From Leclercia sp. S52 (lineage in GTDB: Bacteria > Pseudomonadota > Gammaproteobacteria > Enterobacterales > Enterobacteriaceae): a stretch of DNA of 64,000 nt. The position numbers were made by a program, and so were the translations under genes. Positions within the stretch are counted from its first letter, which is position 1; every line of letters begins with the position of its first letter. Of this stretch, positions 29,387-41,064 are shown one piece after another. Under the pieces are notes generated by a model. The model saw nothing but the letters and a program-made list of their open reading frames with translations. It searched no databases and was not told the origin of the DNA. The stretch is from NCBI RefSeq assembly GCF_039727615.1, contig NZ_CP152474.1, positions 3,906,001 through 3,970,000 on the forward strand, written 5' to 3'.

Positions 29387-32300
29387 GACACAAGCTCCTC
29401 TCGGCTTGCAGAAAACAAGCTATCCATTTGATTTATTAAAATTTCTTCCGGGCGGGTGGCGAAGCAACCGGACCCCGGAGAGCTCCCGTCCACCCCGCGT
29501 AAAAACAGGTAGATCACCCCACCGAAATGCCGCTGATAGTCGTAGTCGGCAATACGGTGGCGCAGATAACGGTGCAGCGCCAGGGTGTAGAGCTGGTACT
29601 GCAGATCGTAGCGGTGGGACTGCATCGCGCGGGCCATCGCCTCCGGGGTATAGGCTTCGCCGTTCTCCCCAAGCCAGTTGGACTTATAGTCGAGCAGGTA
29701 GTAGCGGCCATTATGGCGGAAGACCAGGTCGATAAAACCTTTTAGCATGCCGCGCACCTGGCGGAAATCGAGCGGCGGGCAGCCACGCGACAGCGGATCG
29801 TGCTCGCGGATCAGCGCATCCAGCGCATCGGCGGTCAGCGGCCCGGCGACCGGGAGGTAAAACTCCATCTCCACCTGTTTATCGGATGCTGAAAGCTGGC
29901 TCAGGGAGATCCCCTCCTCGTTGAGCGGCGTCTGCAGGATCTGCGTAAGCCAGTGGGTCAGCACCGGCTGCCAGCGGGCGTCGTACCCGCCTTTCTGCAG
30001 CATCTCCAGCACCCACTCCGGGGAGACGGGTTGGGTAAAATCGAGCGCTTCAAACAGGCTATGTAAAAAGGTGCCAGGCGAAGCGCCGCGCGGGAACTGG
30101 TGTGGCGTCAGCTCCGGCTCCTGTGCCACCTCGCCGGTGCCTGCGGCATCAACGTCGAGGCGCGGCATCAGATCCTGGGCGATACTGTGTCCGTGCTGCT
30201 GTAGCCCGGAGTAGCTGGTAACCCGCCAGTCATCGAACAGCGCGCGTGCCACCTGCCGGGCCTGCAGATCCGGCATCGTCGACTCCGGCATGTTCCAGCG
30301 GGCGGTGTCGGCGATCCCGGCAACCTGCAGCGCAATATGATCGTTGCACAGGGTCTCCAGGCACTGGCGCAGCCCGGCCGAATCTTTCGGCTCGCCACGT
30401 TGGATTAAGCGTCCAAGGGCGCTGAGGTGGAAGTCGCTGTCGCCGGACTTGTCGCCCCGACGCCGGAATAGCGGCGCGACGCCCAGGCTGCAGTGCCAGA
30501 CCGAGCGGGTCAGGGCCACATACAGCAGACGTAAATCTTCCGCCAGCCGCTCGGCTTCGGCCAGCTCGACGCTGTCCTCGGCCTTGCTGAGGTCGAGCAC
30601 CGCTTCAAAGGTTTTACGATCGTGGTAAAAGGCCTGATCCTGCACCCGGTAGTTGGCAATAAAGGGCAGCCAGACTAGCGGGTATTCCAGTCCTTTCGAT
30701 TTGTGTATGGTGACGATTTTGACCAGATGCTTGTCGCTTTCGAGGCGCATCTGCTGGCTTGAGGCATTGCTGTTGGGTTCAGCGATGTGCTGCGCCAGCC
30801 AGCGCACCAGGGCGTGCTCGCTCTCAAGCTGGGTTCCCGCCTCCTGGAGCAGCTCGCTGATGTGCAAAATATCGGTCAGACGGCGTTCGCCGCCCGCGGT
30901 GGCCAGCATGTTTTCGGCAATATTGCGCTGCGCCATGACGTCGCGCAGCATCGCCATCACGCCCCGCTTCTGCCAGCGCTCGCGGTAGTGGGTAAACTCC
31001 TCCACCGCCTCATCCCACAGGGTTTCGCTGTTATTCAGCCTGTCGATGTCGCGGGCGTTCAATCCAAGCATCGAGCTTGCCAGCGCGCTGCGCAGGAGGC
31101 TTTCACGCTCGGGTGCCAGCACCGCCTGCAGCAGCCACAGCATCTCCTGGGCTTCGAGGGTTTCAAACACGCTGTCGCGGTTGGAGAGATAGACCGAGGG
31201 AATGGTGAGTAGCGTCAGCGCGTCGCGGATCAGCGCCGCTTCCTGCCGGCTGCGCACCAGCACCGTAATGTCCGAGGCCCTCACCGGCCGGGCCTCGTCG
31301 CCCCGGTGCAGGATGGCTTCACCCCGCACTCCGGCGCTCAGCCAGTCGCGGATTTGCGCCGCGCAGTGCTGGGCCATAAAGGCCTGATAATCCCCGACGC
31401 CGCAGCCTTCGCCGTCCATCAGCCAGACGTTCATCGCTGGCTGGAAATCACCCCGCAGCTCAAAGCGCAGCCCGGCGTTTCTCGGGGCGGACTTGACCGG
31501 CTGGAAGGGGATTTCACGGAACATGAAAGCGTCGTTCATCTGTGAAAAGAGGGTATTGACGCTTTCAACCATGCCGGGCGCCGAGCGCCAGTTGGTATCC
31601 AGCGTATAGTGCGCGGCGACTTCGCCACGCGCTTTCATATAGGTGAAGATATCCGCCCCGCGGAACGCGTAGATCGCCTGTTTCGGGTCACCAATCAGCA
31701 GCAGTGCGGTGTCAGGCTGCTGGCGCCAGATCCGGCGGAAAATGCGGTACTGCTGGGGGTCGGTGTCCTGGAATTCATCGATCATCGCCACCGGGAAGCG
31801 GCCCCGGATGGCCGCAGCCAGCGCGTCGCCATTGTCGCTGTTGAGGGCCTCATCGAGACGGCTGAGCATATCGTCAAAACCCAGCTCGCCGCGACGGCGC
31901 TTTTCGCGCGCCACCGCCTCGCGGATCTCGGCCAGCGCCCGGGTGATCATCAGATCGTTCAGGGTCAGCGGCTCGGCCAGCAGGGTATCGATGGCAACAA
32001 ACAGAGGATGCTGCGGCACCTCGCCGCCCGCTTTGGTCCGCTCCGCCAGGAACGTCTGGGAGAACTTTTCCAGCGCGTCGGGCAGCTGATAGCTGTGCTT
32101 CTCTTCCTGGGCCCAGGCCGTGATGCGTTCGATGTATTTTGCCTGGTTGCCGCGGTTGAACTTGCGCCGGTCGATACCGGAACCTTCGATCACCGCGTCG
32201 ATTTCCGCCACGCTGCTGGACCACTGCTGTTTCATGGTGGCGATTAAGCCGACGATCTTCTCATGGCGGGAGGCCAGGGTTTCGTCCGCAGGCGGGGGAG

Positions 32301-32929
32301 ATTTGATTACCGGGGCTTCACCCTGCAGGTAACGGTCGATGGAGCGGAGTAACTCTTCCGGCCCTTTCCATAACCCGTGTACCGCTTCAGCAATGTCGCG
32401 CGGCAAAGGGTAGCAGTGACGACGCCAGAAGTCGGCGCACGCCTGGTAGCGCAACAGGGATTCATCTTCGATGAGTTGCTGCTCAAAGAGCATGCCGGAC
32501 TCAAAGGCATTCAGGCTGAGCATCCGCTGACAGAAGCCGTGGATGGTGAACACCGAGGCCTCATCCATCTGGCGTTCCGCCAGCAGCAGCCACTGCGCCG
32601 CCTGCTGTGGGTCGTCGATCTCGTCGAGCAGGCTGGCATACAGCGGGTTGTCCGTGCTCTGCCTCAGGCAGGCGATCCGCAGCTCGTGAATGTTGACGCG
32701 GATACGGCCGCGCAGCTCTTCCGTTGCAGCTTCGGTGAAGGTCACCACCAGCAGCTCTTCCACGCTGAGCGGGCGGCTGAAGGCTGCGCTGCCGCCCAGT
32801 CCGAGCAGCAGGCGCAGATAGAGTGCCGCGATAGTGAAGGTTTTTCCGGTTCCCGCTGAGGCCTCTATCAGTCGCTCCCCCCTGTAACGGTAAACGTAGG
32901 GGATCAAGGGACTCGGCGGTATCGGTCAT
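29383..32929 (-). CDS. recB: Exonuclease V subunit beta (RecB), early frameshift
   Basis: 3'-5' helicase and nuclease subunit of RecBCD. The native start [17 protein letters not shown] (ATG ending at 32929) overlaps the ptrA stop by ATGA. After about 17 codons the frame is broken at a 6-C run (32877-32882); the other frame continues [15 protein letters not shown] (Walker A) to the end, 1174 aa in that frame from 32907. With five bases in the run the product would be 1181 aa, as expected. UvrD-type motifs ([45 protein letters not shown]) and the nuclease motif DYKSNWLGE are intact. A product could start downstream of the break but would lack the native N-terminus. Confidence 0.88.
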
Positions 32930-35808
32930 TCGTTCTTACTCCTGGGCAAAGATTGCTGCAATGCGCTCACGCTTTTCCAGACCGTCCAGTCTGCAGGCGG
33001 GGTGACGTCAGCTTTTTTACTCTGACTCCCCGAAACCTGGGACAGGATCGCCATCCCCTGCGGGGCAACCACCGCCTGGTGGAAGAAGTCGGCGACTTTC
33101 TGCGGCGTGAGCTGTTTTATCTCGGCCACTACTTTATCATGCGAATCGAAGCGCATATTACCCCGATCAAAATCTTTGCTGATCTTTGAGGCCTCTTCGG
33201 CCAGGGTTTGCGGCGGCTGCGTGATCTGGGCGATCACCGCCTGCTGGATCTGGGCAAACTCTTCTGGCTTCATGGCGCGCAGCTTCGCTTCCGCCTGCGG
33301 GAAGAAAGCCTGGAAACGCTGCCAGAGGTAATCCGGCTGTTTATCACTGCTTTGCAGCAGGAAGCCCATCCCCCACTGGCGACCGACGTTCATTGAGAAG
33401 GCAAACACGGCATAGCCCAGCTGCTCTTCGGTACGTAACTGGCTGTAAAACCAGGGCTGCACGATCTGTCCGAGCATGGCGCTGTAGGCCGAGCTGGCAT
33501 ATTCGTCATAGCCGGTCGGAACAAACACCGCCGCCAGCGCGGAGTCGGTGCTGCTGCCCGGTTTCTCGAAAATCACGTTCTGCTGTTTATCCACCAGCAC
33601 GTCCTGGTTACGGCACCATTCGGTACCCTTCGCCCCCAGCTGGGTGCGGACGTCCTGCGCCAGGGTTTTCGCCTGAACTTCGCTCATATTGCCGACCACC
33701 AGAAACTCCGGTCTGGCGTTGGTTTTCAGCGCTGCACGGTAGGCCATCACCTCGTCGAGGGTGATGGACGGCAGCAGATCCCGGCGCTCTTCACGCTGGA
33801 AATAAGGCACCTGGGACAGCATCTGCACCGGCATAATCGCCTGATCGAAGGCTTTGCCCTTTTCAGCGGAGTCCATCATCTGGGCATACCAGGATTTGGC
33901 CTGCGCCAGCTGCTCCTCGGTGGCGGTGTAGCTGAAATAGCCCTCCAGCAACGCCTTAAACAGCTGCGGCAGGCGCTGGGTATAGCCGTTGGCGTTGAGC
34001 ATCAGGCCATTGTTGGCGTTGGTTGAGAAACCGATCCCGCCCACGGCGGCCTGGTTGCTGAGCTGATCCAGCGCGATCCCGGCGAGATAATCATTCAGAG
34101 CAAACATCACCTGGTTTTTGGCGCTGTCCATCGCCGCAGGGTTACGCAGCACCATACTGACGTTGGCTTTCGGCTCGCTGGCAAAATAGCGGCTCGGGGT
34201 GTAGACCACGCGCAGGTCAGGTTCATCCACAATCAGCTGCGGTTTCGGGTACTCTTTAGTCGGTTTGATCAGCGTAAAGTCGTCCGGGATGTAGGGGTTC
34301 ACCTCCGGCAGCTTGAGCGCGATTGCGGCGGATTTCTTCTGCCAGTCGGCAAAAGTTTGCTCGCTGATTTTGTCCACCTGATACTCAGCATTTACAAAGT
34401 AGGCGGTTTTGTTATGCGGCTCGTCCGGGCTGATGTACCAGATACGGGCGTTCTGCGGCGTCATCATGGCCAGGCGGGCTTTGACGGCGTCAGCATCGTA
34501 CTTATCGGCGATATTAACCGCATCCAGGGTATGCTCAACCGGCACACGGATCATGGTGTCGGCCAGCCACTCGACGTAGTCCATATCGCGGGTAATGGAG
34601 GGATAACGGAAGTCGAGATCCAGCACGTGCGCCAGCTCGTCGAAGTAGCGTTTATCGACGCCTTTGTCACGCAGCAGCGAGAGGTAGCTGAAAATCGCGG
34701 CAACCACCTCATCACGATGGGCCAGCCCTTTATCGGTCAGGGTCGCGGAGATAGCCAGCACACCGCTGTTGCCGTTGACGATCGGATCGGAGTCGGCACG
34801 GATGCCCTCCACCAGGCCCTGGTTTTGCAGCCAGTCGGACAGGGTGTCCGGGCTACGGTTGCCAATCAGGTAGTTAACCAGCTCGTCGGTTTTGCTGCGA
34901 AACTGCGCGGTGTTGTTATCAATGCGGAATTCCACGCGCAGCACCTTACGCGGCATCGCGGGAACATAGTGAATGATTAACCCTTTCTGCGCATCGGTGA
35001 CAACCGGCACGGTGACTTCCGGGCGGGTAATGTCTTTATTCGGCACCCGGCCGTAAGTTTCGGCGGCGAGTTTCGCCAGCTCCGGCAGCGGTTTGTTGCT
35101 GTACACTACCGCTTTCATCAGGTTGGCGGAGTAGTATTTGTCGCGGAACGCGTGCAGCGCATCGAGCACCGGGCTGTCCGGCTTGTCGCTCAGCGTTTCA
35201 AGGTTACCGCCGGAGAAGCGGGAGCCAGGGTGCGCGGGGTTGATGGTTTCGGCGCTAACCTGCGCCATGCGCATACCGTCCCGGGTGCGGGCCAGCGTCA
35301 GCTCGGCATTAACGGCGTTACGCTCGCGATCGGCATATTTTTTATCCAGCAGCGGGGAGGCAATGGCGTCCGCAAGGCGATCGACCGCCCCTTCCAGCGC
35401 ATCGTTTTCGACTTCCAGATAAAAGGCCGTGCGGTACGGCGCGGTGCTGGCGTTATGGCTACCACCGTGCATTTTTAAAAATTCGGCGAGGCTGTCAGGC
35501 TGCGGGTACTTCGTTGAGCCCATCAGGGTCATATGTTCAAGATAGTGCGCAAGCCCCGGGTGGGATTCAGGATCCTCCAGCGAGCCCACCGGCACCACCA
35601 GCGCCGACAGTGACTTTACGGCCTGCGGATCGGAAACCAGCAGCACGACCATCCCGTTATCAAGGCGGATCGCCTGATAGTCGCGGGTATCTTTATCGCT
35701 TTTGCGGATCGTTTCCTGAACGGGTTGCCAACCGGTATTTGCCTGACTGAGGGGGGCCCAAAGAGCGACGAACAAAACTAACGATTTCAACAAGGTGCTG
35801 CCTGGCAT
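32926..35808 (-). CDS. ptrA: Pitrilysin (protease III)
   Basis: Periplasmic zinc peptidase of the M16 family (960 aa, E. coli 962). Signal peptide MPGSTLLKSLVLFVALWAPL with cleavage near SQAN. The inverted zinc motif HYLEH is at residues 88-92, with the downstream Glu in ERNAVNAELTLARTR. Four homologous M16 domains follow, including RTEEQLGYAVFAF near the end. It sits between recC and recB in the conserved recC-ptrA-recB-recD order; unlike its neighbours its frame is intact. Confidence 0.95.
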   Translation of the reverse strand: MPGSTLLKSLVLFVALWAPLSQANTGWQPVQETIRKSDKDTRDYQAIRLDNGMVVLLVSDPQAVKSLSALVVPVGSLEDPESHPGLAHYLEHMTLMGSTKYPQPDSLAEFLKMHGGSHNASTAPYRTAFYLEVENDALEGAVDRLADAIASPLLDKKYADRERNAVNAELTLARTRDGMRMAQVSAETINPAHPGSRFSGGNLETLSDKPDSPVLDALHAFRDKYYSANLMKAVVYSNKPLPELAKLAAETYGRVPNKDITRPEVTVPVVTDAQKGLIIHYVPAMPRKVLRVEFRIDNNTAQFRSKTDELVNYLIGNRSPDTLSDWLQNQGLVEGIRADSDPIVNGNSGVLAISATLTDKGLAHRDEVVAAIFSYLSLLRDKGVDKRYFDELAHVLDLDFRYPSITRDMDYVEWLADTMIRVPVEHTLDAVNIADKYDADAVKARLAMMTPQNARIWYISPDEPHNKTAYFVNAEYQVDKISEQTFADWQKKSAAIALKLPEVNPYIPDDFTLIKPTKEYPKPQLIVDEPDLRVVYTPSRYFASEPKANVSMVLRNPAAMDSAKNQVMFALNDYLAGIALDQLSNQAAVGGIGFSTNANNGLMLNANGYTQRLPQLFKALLEGYFSYTATEEQLAQAKSWYAQMMDSAEKGKAFDQAIMPVQMLSQVPYFQREERRDLLPSITLDEVMAYRAALKTNARPEFLVVGNMSEVQAKTLAQDVRTQLGAKGTEWCRNQDVLVDKQQNVIFEKPGSSTDSALAAVFVPTGYDEYASSAYSAMLGQIVQPWFYSQLRTEEQLGYAVFAFSMNVGRQWGMGFLLQSSDKQPDYLWQRFQAFFPQAEAKLRAMKPEEFAQIQQAVIAQITQPPQTLAEEASKISKDFDRGNMRFDSHDKVVAEIKQLTPQKVADFFHQAVVAPQGMAILSQVSGSQSKKADVTPPADWTVWKSVSALQQSLPRSKNE

Positions 35809-35953
35809 TCACTACCTCTTCATCACGGACATCATCATTAACACGCTTCGTGCCGGACAGGCCAGCATCTCTTTGTGGTGTACATCAGTCCATGACAAGA
35901 TGGGCATCATAAATGAATGCCCAAACCTGCGCAATTTTTATACAGGGCCAGGA

Positions 35954-38900
35954 CTAATTAAATTTATACAGCGGCAACAGGTAGCGTCGGGCCTCGTCGG
36001 TGATGGCCTCATAGTACTCTGGCTCGAGGGTTCGCCACAGGCGTTGATACCAGACGTCGTCCCCTTCCCCACGCACAATCATGTTGCCTTCGTAGGCCTG
36101 CAAAAACTTGCTGCGGGCTTTTTGCAGGGTCGCCTCATCCGTTAACATCGCATCATTTGTGGCGTCGTAACAGGTTTTAATCCACGCTCCCCCCACTTTC
36201 TGGCAGCAGCAGCAGCGGCGTATTCATTCCCTGCCGGTAGCCTTCAACCAGCTGCGAGAGATACTCCATGGCCTGCGCGGCAGGCAGTGCCGGGAAGCGC
36301 CATTCACCGTCCTTGCGCACAAACAACCGGCTCTCACCTTCGCCACCGCTTGCACAATAGACAAGGTGTTCCAGCCAAAGTTGCAAACCTTGCGAAACGC
36401 TGAGCATCGACGGCCGCCAGCGCAGCAGCCCGTCAGGCTGCACATGCTGCAGCCACCCCGTCAGATTCACGCCGTTGCAGTTAAGATCGATCTCCATGCT
36501 CTTTCCGGGCTGGCGACACTCAATCACCCGCCCAGCCAGGACCTGCATCTCCTCACACTGGGCATCCCAGGTGATTTCCCCGAAGGCACCATACGGCAGC
36601 TGACCCGCCGCGCGATAGCGGCGGAACAGCTTCTGCGCATCCTCCTGCTCCACCAGCGCGTTAAGCAGCTGCTGGTTTAACTGGTAGCGGCTTAGGCCGT
36701 CCAGGGTAAAAGGCTCTGCATCAGGGATCTCGCTCTCTTCGGAGCGGAAATGGACCTGCAACCGCATCTGGAAAAAGGCCCGCACCGGGTGGGCCCAGAA
36801 ACGCTGGAGCTGTTCAAACGCGACCGTCTCCAGCGGCAGCGGATCCAGGGTCTGGATAAAATCGCCGTGGGCTATCCCTTCCCGCTTCGCGGCCGGCAGC
36901 CATTCCCGGGCATAGCTCTGCTGCTCGTTGTTCTCGTAGTTGACGGCATCAAACGGCATACGGCTGTGACAGCAGGTGATATGCGCCTTCACGCGCTGTT
37001 CGCTCTCATCACAGTTCAGATGCTCATCCCCCCGGCAGGTAGTGGCTTTGTCCGATGTAGTCCACCAGCTCCTGAACCAGCACCGACGGGAACCGTTCGC
37101 TGTTATCCTGGATGGAACGGCCGATATAGCTGATATAGAGCTGCTGTTGGGCAGAGATCAGCGCCTCGAGGAACAGATAGCGGTCGTCATCGCGACGGCT
37201 ACGGTCGCCGCGCTGGGACTGCTGGCTCATTAAATCAAACCCCAGCGGTGCCAGCGCGCGCGGGTAGACGCCGTCGTTCATGCCCAGCAGGCAGACCACC
37301 TTAAACGGAATGGAGCGCATCGGCATCAGGGTGCAGATGTTCACCGGCCCGGCGAGGAAGCGCTGGCTGATTCGTTCCTGGTCGAGACGCAGCGTGAGTT
37401 CATCGCGTAACAGCGACAGGGGGATCGCTTCGCCGTAGTGCGAGGCGATCCCCTCATCAATGATGGCCTGCCACTGCTGCTCGATTAACGCCATCGCCGC
37501 TTCGGTTTCCTGATCCGGCAGGAAGAAATCATTGAGCATCTCCCGGCATACCGGCATCCACTCCTCGAGCGAGCGCGACTTCATTAGCTCCCGCCGCCAG
37601 CGGTTAAGCTGCATCAGCAGCGAAGCGAGATGGCCCACCAGCTCGGCAATTAAACCACTGGATTCGTCATACGGCAGGACGGCATTCCACTCCCCCTGGC
37701 TGCTCTCCATGGCGTAGCCGAGCAGCATACGCGTCAGGCCAAACTGCCAGGTATGCTGACCGGTGACCGGCAGCTCAAACTCCTGCACGTTGTCATCGTC
37801 CATTCCCCAGCGGACGCCGGATTCGTTGACCCACTGGCGCAAATAGCGCAGCGCGTCCTCATCAATATCAAAACGGGCCGCCAGCACCGGCACGTCCAGC
37901 AGGGCCAGCACATCCTCCGGCACGAAGCGGCTGTCCGGCAGGGAAAGCAGGCTGACAAACGCCTGCAGGGCCGGGTGCGACTGGCGTGCACGGCGGTCCG
38001 ATATGGCAAACGGCAGGTAGCGATCGCCCGTTGCGCTGCCAAACACCGCCTGGATATAGGGACTGTAGCTGTCGATGTCGGCCACCATCACCACGATATC
38101 GCGCGGCGTCAGCTGCGGATCGTCCTCCAGCATCGCCAGCAGTTTGTCATGCAGCACCTCCACCTCACGCTGCGGACTGTGGCACAGGTGGATGGTTACG
38201 CTGCGATCGTCAGGATCGAGCAGGCGCTTGTTGGCGCTGTTGGCAAACTCGGCGGCGGTAACGCCTGCCACCGCGCAGTTTTCCAGCTCCAGAATATCCC
38301 GCTGCACGTTATGCAGCAGGCTGTCCGGAGTGATATCCGCAAAGGCATCGACATCCCCTTCACCGGAGGCAGTAAGTTCGGAGAGCATGTAGATATAGTC
38401 GCGCCCCAGTTTGCCCCAGGAGGCCAGCAGCGGATTAGGCAGGTTCTGAATACCCTGTTCGTCAAAGAGGTCAGCCGCCGTATCGCTGTCTTTGAACAGC
38501 GGCACCGCGTGTTCGTCAAACAGGCGACGACGCTGGCGCGTAACGATGCGGGCCAGCCAGCGGGCATCCTGAATATCCCCCCAGTAATGCCGGCAGGGGT
38601 TGGTGAAAAGAATATGAATGTCGATATGTCTGCCCAGCGCATTCAGCGCTCTCAGATAAACCGGCGGCAGGGCGGAGATCCCGCAGATAAAGACCCGGGA
38701 CGGCAGTCCGGCAGGCGGCACATTGGCCGACTCCAGCGTGGCGATAAAACGTTCGTAGAGATTGGCTCGGTGCCACTGCGGCTGGCCCAGCTGTTCGGTG
38801 TGTTCCACCAGCGCTTTCCACAGCGGCGCCTGCCAGACCTGCGCCTGGTCAAGGCCGTCAATCAGTTCACCCGCTTCCCAACGCGTTAACCACTCCGGGC

Positions 38901-39324
38901 GATAGACCAGATACTGGTCATAGAGATCGGCAGTACGCGACGCCAGCTGAAACAGTTTTCGTTTGTCGGTATCGTCATTCAGGTAGTGGCGCAGCATGGC
39001 GAACTCGTCATGCGTCAGCATCTCCGGCAGCAGCGTCATCAGCTTCCAGCTCATGCTCTGCTTGTTGAACGCGCTTTGTTTCGGGATCTCCGGCAGAACG
39101 CGAACAAACATATCCCAGATAAAGCTGGCGGGCAGCGGGAAATCAATGTTGGCGGCAATACCAAACTTTTGCGACAGGGACATCTGCAGCCACTGGGCCA
39201 TACCGGTGCTCTGAACCAGGATCATCTCCGGTTCAAAGGGATCGTCGAGCCGCTGCTGCTCGACGATAAATTCCATCAGTGCTTCCAGCACATCAAGACG
39301 GTTTGAGTGGTAGACCCTTAACAT
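35954..39324 (-). pseudogene. recC: Exonuclease V subunit gamma (RecC), two frameshifts
   Basis: Chi-recognition subunit of RecBCD. Start chosen at MLRVYHSNRLDVLEALMEF (ATG ending at 39324). The first frame runs to QSHYLPG and then stops at a 6-C run (37028-37033); the next frame resumes with DEHLNC and ends after LLPESGG at a second 6-C run (36189-36194); the last resumes AWIKTCYDATNDAML to the end. Removing one base from each run gives 3369 nt, 1122 aa, as in E. coli. Key segments (VQSTGMAQWLQM, DIVVMVADIDSYSPYIQAVF, RSIPFKVVCLLGMNDG) are conserved. As given, the C-terminal third is lost. Confidence 0.9.
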
Positions 39325-39336
39325 TGCTGCTCCCAA

Positions 39337-39660
39337 CTACTGGCTAACCGGGCAGTGCAGGCGCGTCATTTGACCCTGCCGACCCAATGGAGAAATAAGT
39401 GAGACCGAGATGCTGACACATCCGGCCGGTGTTGTCTGCACCCTGTTTACCTGCCAGCCCGGAGGGATCTCCCCGGCGGCCAGCTGTGACTGAGACCAGA
39501 CATGACGCCAGAGCTGGCGATACTGCTCCAGGGTGACAAACCGGCTGGCTAAAACACGATGGTAACCCGCCAGCCCGGTGACGACCATCACCATCAGCAT
39601 CATCGCCAGCAGGACTTCGACGATGCTGAACCCCTTCTGTTTCGCTACGGTTGCTGACAT
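39337..39660 (-). CDS. ppdC: Prepilin peptidase-dependent protein C
   Basis: Type II pseudopilin-like protein of 107 aa. Start chosen at MSATVAKQKGFSIVEVLLAM (ATG ending at 39660): this puts a short basic leader, the prepilin peptidase site KG|FSIVE and the hydrophobic helix in the usual place. The start overlaps the end of ygdB by 16 bp; recC begins 12 bp later, so the ppd genes and recC may share a transcript. Confidence 0.88.
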   Translation of the reverse strand: MSATVAKQKGFSIVEVLLAMMLMVMVVTGLAGYHRVLASRFVTLEQYRQLWRHVWSQSQLAAGEIPPGWQVNRVQTTPAGCVSISVSLISPLGRQGQMTRLHCPVSQ

Positions 39661-40049
39661 AACGTCCTCTCCTTTATGGGGCAGAAATCGCTCCAGCCGT
39701 GCGGCGAGAAATGCACCCCATCGGCCGTGACCTCGCCCAGCCGCCACAGCGTCACGCTACCGCTGCTGGCGATAAGCAGCGCGCGCCCTTCCAGAATGCG
39801 TAAGCAGACGCGCCAGGGCTGCTGAAGATGTTGTCGGCACGCGAATTCAGCCTGGGTTTGCCAGGAGAGCGTTCTTCCCCACTCCAGCGCGGATTGGGCG
39901 ATGGCCTGATGCTCTATCGCCTGACGTTCCGTACTGACGATACGCGTCAGGGCAGCCAACTGCTGGTTAAGCCCGGCCAGCATCAGGCTGCCGAGCATTA
40001 ACAGCAGAAGCACCAGCGCCAGCGACGACATCCCCTGCTGCCGGTTCAC
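39645..40049 (-). CDS. ygdB: YgdB, DUF2509 pseudopilin-associated protein
   Basis: 134-residue membrane-anchored protein: hydrophobic N-terminus MSSLALVLLLLMLGSLMLAG, then a periplasmic domain with ALEWGRTLSWQTQ, CLRILEG and FSPHGWSDFCPIKERTLC. Part of the conserved ppdA-ppdB-ygdB-ppdC cluster; overlaps ppdB by 4 bp. Possibly a minor pilin-like (GspK-type) component; this role is inferred from context. Confidence 0.88.
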   Translation of the reverse strand: MNRQQGMSSLALVLLLLMLGSLMLAGLNQQLAALTRIVSTERQAIEHQAIAQSALEWGRTLSWQTQAEFACRQHLQQPWRVCLRILEGRALLIASSGSVTLWRLGEVTADGVHFSPHGWSDFCPIKERTLCQQP

Positions 40050-40609
40050 AGATTAAACCCGGTAACAATGTGGTACGCCTCGACCTCGCCATCGCGCCGT
40101 CCGTTGACGGAGGCCGCCAGCGTCAGGCTCAGCTCCGGCGCAAAGCCCGCACGTGAAATGCGCTGCACCTGAAAACGCTGAACCCTGAGCCTGTCAGGAT
40201 CGGTCATTCTCTCCCAACCCTTCCCCTCGCACTGCGTCGCACCTCGCAACGTTTCCAGTGCGCCGCCGTTGAGGCGAAAGCCGGTCTGCTCTGCGGCGGC
40301 TGATGGCATGGTTTCCCAGCGACCGTTGCTGTTTTCATCCCACTGGACAATGACGCATTCGCCGCGCTGACCAATCATCAATGCCTCGCCTTCGCACTTA
40401 CCCGCACAATACCCGGCCCGTTGCAGATGCTTACCGATGCCGTTGATGCGCAGCCAGAGCTCCTCTTCCAACTCCTGCTGCTTCGTCAGCCCCATTATCG
40501 ACCGCTGTAGCGCGGGCAAGAATCGCGCCGCACTCATCAACAGCACGCTGCCTATCGCCATGGCGATCAGCACTTCTGTTAGCGAAAATCCCCGCTGCTT
40601 CACCGGCAT
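40046..40609 (-). CDS. ppdB: Prepilin peptidase-dependent protein B
   Basis: Pseudopilin-like protein (187 aa). Start chosen at MPVKQRGFSLTEVLIAMAIG (ATG ending at 40609), which gives a processing site RG|FSLTE with Glu at position 5; the frame is open further upstream but would lengthen the leader beyond the type IV norm. Conserved C-terminal features: GYCAGKCEGEAL, VQWDENSNGRWE and YHIVTGFNL. Overlaps ppdA by 10 bp. Confidence 0.9.
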   Translation of the reverse strand: MPVKQRGFSLTEVLIAMAIGSVLLMSAARFLPALQRSIMGLTKQQELEEELWLRINGIGKHLQRAGYCAGKCEGEALMIGQRGECVIVQWDENSNGRWETMPSAAAEQTGFRLNGGALETLRGATQCEGKGWERMTDPDRLRVQRFQVQRISRAGFAPELSLTLAASVNGRRDGEVEAYHIVTGFNL

Positions 40610-41064
40610 GCGAACTCTCCCTTGCCGTTGCACATGCGAATACGCCCCCATGCGGAAACGAGGATCAGCCACTCTCCGGCCTGGCTTTGCAGACGGACGC
40701 GTCCGGCCCAGGCGGTATCCCGTAAACCGTAGAAACCCAGCGCAGGCGTCAGCTCGGTGAGTTGAATGTCAGGCCACTGCGGGGTAAGGACAAAAGCGTT
40801 GTCCGCCTGGCACCCCGGGATGCCGGTCTTTAACAGACACCACTTTTTGCCGTCCTGTTGCAGCGCCACAATATGGTCCCGGTTATTGCGCCAGGCGTCG
40901 TTTCGCAGTACCACCAGATAATCCCGCACCTGGCGCGCCGTCTGCCACAGCTGCTGTTGCTGCTGCCAGCGCCGCCAGCCGTAAAGCCCTGCTGCACTAA
41001 GCGTCACAATCAGCGATATAGCGATCAGCATTTCCATGAGGGTAAAGCCCTTTTGCTTTTTCAT
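40600..41064 (-). CDS. ppdA: Prepilin peptidase-dependent protein A
   Basis: First gene of the pseudopilin cluster, 154 aa. Leader MKKQKG|FTLMEMLIAISLIV is a textbook type IV prepilin peptidase site followed by the hydrophobic assembly helix. Two cysteines in the C-terminal half (KWCLLKTGIPGC, MCNGKGEFAC) could form disulfides. The ppd genes resemble minor pilins (GspH/I/J-like); whether a pilus is made is unknown from this window. Confidence 0.9.
   Translation of the reverse strand: MKKQKGFTLMEMLIAISLIVTLSAAGLYGWRRWQQQQQLWQTARQVRDYLVVLRNDAWRNNRDHIVALQQDGKKWCLLKTGIPGCQADNAFVLTPQWPDIQLTELTPALGFYGLRDTAWAGRVRLQSQAGEWLILVSAWGRIRMCNGKGEFACR

Noticed and set aside
36177..36992. Separate small genes in recC (271- and 80-codon frames)
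   Set aside because: They are the collinear middle and end of recC once the run lengths are corrected.
28316..37033. Programmed frameshifting or phase variation at the recBCD runs
   Set aside because: Runs are only 6-7 bases, too short for typical slippage, and have no stimulatory structure; three subunits with five such sites would be unprecedented.
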